In this document: piece after piece, positions 58,732 through 64,000 of the stretch
How the letters are laid out: each line of letters starts with the position of its first letter
How positions within the stretch are numbered: position 1 is the stretch's first letter
DNA from: Mycolicibacterium sp. lyk4-40-TYG-92
Lineage (GTDB): Bacteria; Actinomycetota; Actinomycetes; Mycobacteriales; Mycobacteriaceae
Direction: 5' to 3'
Length of the DNA: 64,000 bases
Assembly: GCF_030209435.1 (NCBI RefSeq)
Contig: NZ_JARVRX010000014.1
Span: 186,001 to 250,000 of the forward strand
Translations under genes and position numbers: made by a program
Notes under the pieces: generated by a model
Seen by the model: the letters and a program-made list of their open reading frames with translations, nothing else
What the model was told of the DNA's origin: nothing
Database searches by the model: none

Positions 58732-59713
58732 GGTACTCCTCTGCGATCATTGCGCGGTGTTCTGCGGCGCCGCCGAGCATCAGCTCGCCGGCCTTGGCGC
58801 GCTTGAGCGCGAACTGCAGGTCGTTCTCCCAGGTGAATCCCATGGCTCCAAAGGACTGCAGACCCTGCCGGAACACCAGGGCCTGGCACTCCCCCGCCGA
58901 CGCCTTGGCCATCGCCGCGGCCAGGCGCCGGCGCGGATCGTCGACGCTGATCGTCAGCGCGGCGAAGTACGACAACGCCCGGGCCCGTTCGATCGCGACG
59001 TGCATGTCCGCGGCCTTGTGCTGCAGCGCCTGAAACGATCCGATCGGGACGCCGAACTGATGGCGTTCCTTGATGTGCTCCAACACCAGGTCGAGGATGC
59101 GCTGGCAGGCACCGACCATGTGCACTGCCATACCGGTCAGCGCGACGTGACGGCCGCGCTCGGCATCGGTCCCGACACGCTCGGAGTCGGACACCCGGAC
59201 CCCGTCGAATGACAGGTCGGCGATGTGCAGCACCGGGTCGAACACCAGGTCCCGACGCACGCCCACCGCCGCGGCATCGACGAGAAAGACGCCGGCCGCG
59301 GTCACCACGGCAAGCCGTTCAGCGCGGTCACCGTCCAGTACGTAGCGCGCCGTGCCGTCCAGCGCCCAGCCCTGGCCGTCGCGACGCGCCGAAACTCCTT
59401 GGTAGACCACAGCACCCGCTTGTTGCGGGTCGAAGCGATCACCGGCCAGCGGCGCGAACTGGGTCATCGTGGCCAGGAACGGCGTCGGATCGGTGGCCCG
59501 CCCGAGTTCCTCGAGCACAATGGCCAACTCGACGGCGTTCTCGGGTTCGGCCATCTCCGTCCAGCCGGCATCCACCCACGTGCCCCAGAGCGGAGCCGGG
59601 TCGGCGTCGTACTCGGCGATGGCCCGGATCAATGTCGGCGGGCACTGCTTGGTTACGGCATCGCGGACGGTCTCCTGCCATAACCGCTGATCAGCGTCGA
59701 ACTCCAAAAGCAT
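58715..59713 (-). CDS. Acyl-CoA dehydrogenase, small subunit of a third FadE pair
   Basis: A 332-aa divergent acyl-CoA dehydrogenase with a weak middle domain (no SEP-AGSDL) but an intact C-terminal part (ERHQFGVPIGSFQALQHKAAD, SFGAMGFTWENDLQ). It fits the beta-subunit type of mycobacterial FadE heteromers. The ATG at 59713 has GGAGG upstream. It is transcribed away from the operator at 59750-59764, divergent from the amidohydrolase operon. Confidence 0.9.
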   Translation of the reverse strand: MLLEFDADQRLWQETVRDAVTKQCPPTLIRAIAEYDADPAPLWGTWVDAGWTEMAEPENAVELAIVLEELGRATDPTPFLATMTQFAPLAGDRFDPQQAGAVVYQGVSARRDGQGWALDGTARYVLDGDRAERLAVVTAAGVFLVDAAAVGVRRDLVFDPVLHIADLSFDGVRVSDSERVGTDAERGRHVALTGMAVHMVGACQRILDLVLEHIKERHQFGVPIGSFQALQHKAADMHVAIERARALSYFAALTISVDDPRRRLAAAMAKASAGECQALVFRQGLQSFGAMGFTWENDLQFALKRAKAGELMLGGAAEHRAMIAEEYRATLV

Positions 59714-59749
59714 GCAGCGCCTCCTACGGCTAAATTCGGTCGCAAAAGT

Positions 59750-59764
59750 GAGAATAGCATTCTC
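59750..59764. promoter_or_regulatory. Perfect palindromic operator GAGAAT-N3-ATTCTC
   Basis: GAGAAT-AGC-ATTCTC, extended by near-symmetric AAAAG/TTTTG flanks, lies 36 bp from the FadE start at 59713 and 52 bp from the amidohydrolase start at 59817. It can control both divergent units. TACACT (59784-59789) is a possible -10 for the plus-strand operon. Confidence 0.75.
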
Positions 59765-59816
59765 TTTTGAGGTAATTAAGATTTACACTGAGTCGAGAGC
59801 TCGGGAGGGCAGCCAA

Positions 59817-60896
59817 GTGATCGACCACGGCGACGGGACGCGTACCCCCGTCATCGACGCCAGCGTGCACATCTTCTTCGGATCGAACCGGGACCTGCGC
59901 GACGTGCTGCGTGAACCGTTCAAGAGCCGCGGCTTCCCGGACTACGAGATGGATTGGTACGGCGCGCCCGGCGGCGAGTACGCGCCGGGTACCGAGGGGC
60001 CCGACGGGCAGTACCCCGGCTCCGACCCGGAGATCGTCGCCCACCACCTCTTCGAACAGCGCGGCGTCGATGTTGCTGTGCTGCATCCGATGTCGCGCGG
60101 CATCATGCCCGACCGACACCTCGGCAGCGCACTCGCCGCGGCGCACAACGAGATGCTGGTGTCACGCTGGCTGGAACACTCCGAATTCGGCGAGCGGTTC
60201 CGCGGCACCATCCGCATCAACCCCGACGACATCCCCGGCGCGCTGCGCGAGATCCAGAAGTACAAGGACCATCCCCGTGTCGTGCAGCTCGGCCTCCCGC
60301 TGCAGTCGCGGGAACTGTTCGGCAAGCCGCAGTTCTGGCCGTTATGGGAAGCCGCGATCGACGCGAAGCTGCCGGTCGCCGCGCACATCGAGGTCGGCGC
60401 AGGTATCGCCGCCGCACCGACGCCCTCGGGCGTGCCGAACACCTACGAGCAGTACGTCGGCTTCATGGCGCTCAACTTCCTCTACCACCTGATGAACATG
60501 ATCGCCGAGGGGGTGTTCGAGCGGATGCCCGAGCTGAAGTTCGTCTGGGCCGACGGCGCCGCCGATCTGCTGACCCCGTTCATGTGGCGCATGGACTGCT
60601 TCGGCAGGCCGCATCTCGAGCAGACGCCGTGGGCACCGAAGATGCCGAGTGACTATCTGCCCGGCCACGTGTATTTCGTCCAGGGCGCGCTGGACGGGCC
60701 GGGCGACGCCGAATTCGCCGGCGACTGGCTGGGTTTCACCGGTAAGGACGACATGGTCCTGTACGGATCCAGTTATCCGCACTGGCAGCTCAACGACCTC
60801 ACCGTGCCCAGCTCTTACAGCACTGCGCAGCGCGACAAGCTCTGCTGGCGAAATGCCGCCGATCTGTACGGCATCACCGTGCCGGTCGGCGTGTGA
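59817..60896 (+). CDS. Amidohydrolase-family protein with altered metal site
   Basis: A 359-aa amidohydrolase_2-type TIM-barrel protein. The first metal motif reads VIDASVHIFF (D-x-S-x-H) and the last reads GSSYPHW, where active relatives have GSDYPHW. The usual Asp after strand 8 is thus Ser, so the metal chemistry may be lost or changed. The GTG at 59817 follows GGGAGGG. It lies 16 bp upstream of a second amidohydrolase with a normal GSDYPH-like motif (SSDYPHW), suggesting an active/inactive heteromer. Confidence 0.87.
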   Translation: MIDHGDGTRTPVIDASVHIFFGSNRDLRDVLREPFKSRGFPDYEMDWYGAPGGEYAPGTEGPDGQYPGSDPEIVAHHLFEQRGVDVAVLHPMSRGIMPDRHLGSALAAAHNEMLVSRWLEHSEFGERFRGTIRINPDDIPGALREIQKYKDHPRVVQLGLPLQSRELFGKPQFWPLWEAAIDAKLPVAAHIEVGAGIAAAPTPSGVPNTYEQYVGFMALNFLYHLMNMIAEGVFERMPELKFVWADGAADLLTPFMWRMDCFGRPHLEQTPWAPKMPSDYLPGHVYFVQGALDGPGDAEFAGDWLGFTGKDDMVLYGSSYPHWQLNDLTVPSSYSTAQRDKLCWRNAADLYGITVPVGV

Positions 60897-60912
60897 GGAA
60901 GGAAGGATCGCG

Positions 60913-62055
60913 ATGAGCGTGACTGTCACCGAACGCAAACCGGCCGCCGAGCGGATCGCCGTGCGGTGCGTCGATTCCGATGTCCACCCGGCCCCGCGCC
61001 GGGGCGAGCTGATCCAGTACATCCCCGAACCCTGGCGCACCAAGTATTTCCTCAGCCGCAACGTCGGCGAGCAGATCTACTACGATGCCCCCGACTACGC
61101 GCACACGTACGCAATGCGCGTCGACGCCTTCCCGCCGGACGGTGAATTCGCCTGCAGTGACCCCGATCTGGCCTTCCAACAGCTGATCATGCAGGCCGGC
61201 GCCGACATCGCGATTCTGGAACCCGCGGCATATCCGGCCCGGATCGGGGGCGCCAACCACGCCCTCAATATGGCACTCAACGAATGGCAGCTCCATCACT
61301 GGCTCGACAGCCACAACAACTGGCACGAACGCTGGCGCGGCTCCATCTGCGTGGCGATCGAAGAGCCGAACCTCGCTGCCGCGGAGATCGAGCGTCTGGC
61401 CGGCCACCCGTTCCTGGGCCAGATTCTGATCAAAGCCGAGCCACGACCGGCATGGGGTGACCCGAAATACGATCCGGTGTGGGCCGCGGCCACCAAAGCC
61501 GGCATGCCGGTGAGCTGCCACCTCTCCCGCAGCCATCACGAAGAACTACCCATGCCGCCGGTCGGCATGCCGAGCTACAACCACGACTTCATGGTCACCT
61601 ATTCGCTGCTCGCGGCCAACCAGGTGATGAGCATGATCTTCGACGGTCTCTTCGATCGGTTCCCCACGCTGCGAATCGTTTTCGTCGAGCACGCGTTCAC
61701 CTGGATCCTGCCGCTGATGTGGCGCATGGACAGGATGTACGAGGCCCGCAAGCCCTGGCTCGACATCAAGCGCAAACCCAGCGAGTACGTGAAGGACCAC
61801 ATCAAGTTCACCACCCAGCCACTGGACTACCCCGAGGACAAGACCGAGCTCACCCGGGCGCTCGAGTGGATGGAGTGCGAGAAGATCCTGCTGTTCAGCT
61901 CGGACTACCCGCACTGGACCTTCGACGACCCCCGCTGGCTGGTCAAGCACCTGCCCGAGCACGCCCGGGAAGCGGTCATGTTCCGCAACGGCATCGAGAC
62001 GTACAACCTGCCGACGACGGTGCCGGCACTCGAGGGACAGGTCCGGGTGTTCTGA
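60913..62055 (+). CDS. Amidohydrolase-family enzyme
   Basis: A 380-aa amidohydrolase_2 enzyme: the N-terminal D-x-D-x-H motif in CVDSDVHPAP, the His cluster MPVSCHLSRSHHEE, a His in FVEHAFTW, and the final Asp in FSSDYPHWTFDDP. The metal site looks intact; likely reactions are decarboxylation or hydrolysis of a cyclic or ring-cleaved acid. The ATG at 60913 has GGAAGG upstream. It is second in the operon 59817-63369. Confidence 0.9.
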   Translation: MSVTVTERKPAAERIAVRCVDSDVHPAPRRGELIQYIPEPWRTKYFLSRNVGEQIYYDAPDYAHTYAMRVDAFPPDGEFACSDPDLAFQQLIMQAGADIAILEPAAYPARIGGANHALNMALNEWQLHHWLDSHNNWHERWRGSICVAIEEPNLAAAEIERLAGHPFLGQILIKAEPRPAWGDPKYDPVWAAATKAGMPVSCHLSRSHHEELPMPPVGMPSYNHDFMVTYSLLAANQVMSMIFDGLFDRFPTLRIVFVEHAFTWILPLMWRMDRMYEARKPWLDIKRKPSEYVKDHIKFTTQPLDYPEDKTELTRALEWMECEKILLFSSDYPHWTFDDPRWLVKHLPEHAREAVMFRNGIETYNLPTTVPALEGQVRVF

Positions 62056-62095
62056 TGCGGCGGGCTGGAGCGCAGCGACCCGGGGATTCAGCACA

Positions 62096-62485
62096 GTGAC
62101 CGAACCGAAAGAGCCCCGGCTCGCACAGGGGCGCGAGCACGTCGTGGCCACCGTCGACGAAATCCCGCCGGGGACACACAAATTGGTGCCCATCGGGCGG
62201 CACGGCGTCGGCGTGTACAACGTGGGTGGCGCCTTCTATGCCATCGCGAACTACTGTCCGCACGAGGGCGGTCCGCTGTGCTCGGGCCGCCCCCGCGGCC
62301 GGACCATCGTCGACGACAGCGTGCCGGGCGACGCCGTGATGGTGCGCGACCTTGAGTTCATCTACTGCCCCTGGCACCAGTGGGGCTTCGAATTGGCCAC
62401 CGGGACAACGGCCGTGAAGCCGGAGTGGAGCATCCGGACCTACCCGGTGCGGGTCATCGGCAACGAGGTGCTGGTACAGGCATGA
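62096..62485 (+). CDS. Rieske 2Fe-2S ferredoxin
   Basis: A 129-aa soluble Rieske protein: CPHEGGPLC (C-x-H) and YCPWHQWGF (C-x2-H) hold the cluster, with about 43 residues between them. It has no catalytic iron domain, so it should act as an electron carrier, probably for the Rieske oxygenase at 23991-25331 or another oxygenase. The GTG at 62096 is used. It overlaps the hydrolase gene by 4 bp (ATGA). Confidence 0.9.
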   Translation: MTEPKEPRLAQGREHVVATVDEIPPGTHKLVPIGRHGVGVYNVGGAFYAIANYCPHEGGPLCSGRPRGRTIVDDSVPGDAVMVRDLEFIYCPWHQWGFELATGTTAVKPEWSIRTYPVRVIGNEVLVQA

Positions 62486-63369
62486 CGCAACTGAAGCGCG
62501 GTGAGAAGGTCATCGAGATCAACGGTGGCAACGTCGTATACGAAATCCTGGGCAAAACCGGAGATTTCATCGCAGTGACACCCGGCGGCCGGTTCAGCAA
62601 GGACATTCCCGGTTTGCGTCCCCTGGCGCAGGCTCTGGCCAAGGGCGGCTACCGGGTGCTCCTGTGGGACCGGCCCAACTGCGGCAAGTCCGACGTGCAG
62701 TTCTACGGCCAGAGCGAATCGCACATGCGCGCCGAGACGCTGTACACGCTCATCGCCAAATTGGGGATCGGACCCTGCATCCTCGCCGGCGGATCGGGCG
62801 GCGCGCGGGACTCGATGCTCACCGCCATGCTCTATCCCGAGATCGTCACCAAGCTGGTGGTCTGGAACATTGTCGGTGGCGTCTACGGCTCCTTCGTGCT
62901 CGGCTCGTACTACATCGTGCCGAGCATCCTGGCCGTCCGCGGGGCGGGAATGAAAGGTGTTGCCCAGGTTGATGAGTGGCGTGACCGCATCGCCGACAAC
63001 CCGGCCAACGCGGCGCGCCTGCAGTCCTACGATCCCGACGAATTCCTCAAGCTGATGCTGCGGTGGCTGAACGCGTTCGTGCCCAAACCCGGCCAGACCA
63101 TCCCCGGGGTCGAAGACGAGATGTTCGACAACATCACGGTGCCGACCCTGATCATCCGTGGCGGCGAGAACGACCTCGATCACCCCAAGCGGACGTCACT
63201 GGAAGTCAGCTGCCTCATCAAAGGTTCGCAACTGATCGATCCACCGTGGCCGGAAGACGCCTGGGAGCGCGCCAACGAGGCCAGAGCAGCGGGAAAGGTC
63301 AAACACTTCAACATGTTCGACACCTGGGTGCAGGCCGCACCGCCGATCCTGAAGTTCCTCCGCCGATGA
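62482..63369 (+). CDS. Alpha/beta hydrolase
   Basis: A 295-aa alpha/beta-hydrolase. The nucleophile elbow is AGGSGGARD (G-x-S-x-G), the oxyanion region is VTPGGRFSKD, and an acid residue lies in GGENDLDHP. The final catalytic His is not obvious near the C-terminus. Possible roles are hydrolysis of a ring-cleavage product, a lactone or an ester made by the oxygenases. It is the last gene of the operon beginning at 59817. Confidence 0.88.
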   Translation: MTQLKRGEKVIEINGGNVVYEILGKTGDFIAVTPGGRFSKDIPGLRPLAQALAKGGYRVLLWDRPNCGKSDVQFYGQSESHMRAETLYTLIAKLGIGPCILAGGSGGARDSMLTAMLYPEIVTKLVVWNIVGGVYGSFVLGSYYIVPSILAVRGAGMKGVAQVDEWRDRIADNPANAARLQSYDPDEFLKLMLRWLNAFVPKPGQTIPGVEDEMFDNITVPTLIIRGGENDLDHPKRTSLEVSCLIKGSQLIDPPWPEDAWERANEARAAGKVKHFNMFDTWVQAAPPILKFLRR

Positions 63370-63371
63370 CT

Positions 63372-63833
63372 TCACACCGTGCGGATGTGCACCTCACAAT
63401 TCAGCGACGCCTCCAGCGCCGTGTGGATGCGGCTCTCGGGAATCCGTTCCAGATCGACTTCGGCCACAGTCACGGTGACGATGTCGAAGCCTTCGGCGCC
63501 GGGTTCGCGTGCCACTTCTCCGGTGATCCCGAATCGCGCCAGCACGCCGTGCGCGTCGTCATCGGTCCCACGACTGACGTAGGTGACGACACCGAGTTCC
63601 GGTGCGGTGCCGAACGCCTTGGCGCACAGGGCAACACCGGAGTCCGGCTCACGTCCGGCAATCAGCAGTTGCACCTGGCGGCGCCGGGTCGGCATTGCTG
63701 CCAGATCCACGTCGAGCACGTCCAGACCCGCCGCGGCGGCAAGCTGCTTGAGGACCGTCATGCCGTCCGCTAACTGCTCGGACGTGAGTTCACCCGCCGG
63801 GTCGACATCCACCCGTACCACCGCCGTGCGCAT
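63372..63833 (-). CDS. Conserved hypothetical protein
   Basis: A 153-aa protein from an ATG at 63833 (an alternative in-frame start is at 63872). It is an acidic, alpha/beta soluble protein with VVRVDVDPAGELT at the start and NCEVHIRTV at the end. No signal peptide or known motif; function not recognised. Its stop lies 2 bp from the convergent hydrolase stop, and its start region overlaps the beginning of the divergent NuoF-like gene. Confidence 0.72.
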   Translation of the reverse strand: MRTAVVRVDVDPAGELTSEQLADGMTVLKQLAAAAGLDVLDVDLAAMPTRRRQVQLLIAGREPDSGVALCAKAFGTAPELGVVTYVSRGTDDDAHGVLARFGITGEVAREPGAEGFDIVTVTVAEVDLERIPESRIHTALEASLNCEVHIRTV

Positions 63834-63849
63834 GCCGGTCAGCCTAACG

Positions 63850-64000
63850 GTGGCCGCCTGGCCGGGGCTCATACCTCGGCTGCTGCGTGATGGCGGTGAG
63901 ACTTATCACGACTACGTCGCGGCCGGCGGCTACCGCGATCTCGCCGATCCCCAGCATCTGCTCGACCAGGTCGAGCGCTCCGGGCTCCGCGGCCGAGGTG
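63850..64000 (+). CDS. NuoF-like NADH dehydrogenase subunit, 5' fragment
   Basis: The reading frame runs to the window edge. It contains GGYRDLADPQHLLDQVERSG followed by LRGRG, matching the N-terminus of NuoF/51-kDa flavoproteins just before the usual GGAGFPTG FMN/NADH motif. The start may be the GTG at 63850 or the ATG at 63832. Such stand-alone NuoF relatives occur in mycobacterial catabolic clusters as electron-transfer proteins. Only about 50 residues are visible. Confidence 0.6.
   Translation, partial: MAAWPGLIPRLLRDGGETYHDYVAAGGYRDLADPQHLLDQVERSGLRGRG

Overview
The window looks like a mycobacterial chromosome, probably a fast-growing Mycobacterium/Mycolicibacterium. The evidence is high GC, a complete yrbE-mce operon, a DUF222/13E12 HNH gene under a mycobacterial LexA box, a mycofactocin-coupled SDR, many FadD/FadE/P450 genes, and dense GTGA/ATGA start-stop overlaps. 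No rRNA, tRNA, CRISPR array, prophage or insertion sequence was seen. The whole window reads as one large catabolic island for a lipid-like (steroid, terpenoid or alicyclic) substrate; the substrate cannot be read from sequence.

Layout. 1-2951 (-): two acyl-CoA synthetases. 3093-4508 (+): SOS-box-controlled DUF222 HNH gene. 4656-14301 (-): two P450s, ALDH, SDR, AveC-like membrane protein and a cytosolic periplasmic-binding-fold protein, preceded by a MoxR/NorQ-type AAA+ ATPase and a VWA partner. 14455-17016 (+): tandem TetR regulator (Mce3R architecture), enoyl-CoA hydratase, small secreted protein. 17010-23001 (-): FadD, SDR, FadD, GntR, beta-propeller protein. 23140-36519 (+): an 11-gene operon of SDR, Rieske oxygenase, Baeyer-Villiger monooxygenase (BVMO), SDR, CoA-transferase, four acyl-CoA dehydrogenases, ThDP lyase and ALDH, ended by a strong hairpin. 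36570-45645 (-): yrbEAB-mceABCDEF. 45841-51860: ALDH, MPT53-like secreted thioredoxin, DUF732 protein, amidohydrolase, TetR, P450. 52074-56694: CoA-transferase, SDR, mycofactocin-type SDR, 3Fe-4S ferredoxin, P450. 56753-57532: TipA-like MerR. 57553-59713 (-): an acyl-CoA dehydrogenase pair. 59817-63369 (+): two amidohydrolases, Rieske ferredoxin, alpha/beta hydrolase. 63372-end: conserved hypothetical and the start of a NuoF-like gene.

Inferred teamwork: Mce proteins import a hydrophobic substrate; P450s and the Rieske enzyme hydroxylate it; SDRs and ALDHs oxidise alcohols and aldehydes; the BVMO inserts oxygen next to a ketone; FadDs and CoA-transferases make CoA thioesters; FadE pairs and the hydratase do beta-oxidation; and a ThDP lyase plus ALDH could perform an alpha-oxidation-like C-C cleavage.

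The most striking non-coding signal is a recurring operator built from GAGAAT/ATTCTC half-sites with fixed spacings (3 and 7 bp). It lies upstream of at least eight transcription units across 57 kb and suggests one regulon, possibly run by the tandem TetR protein. Other sites are a perfect LexA box, twin GntR palindromes around a divergent promoter, a TipA-type MerR promoter and two large intergenic inverted repeats.
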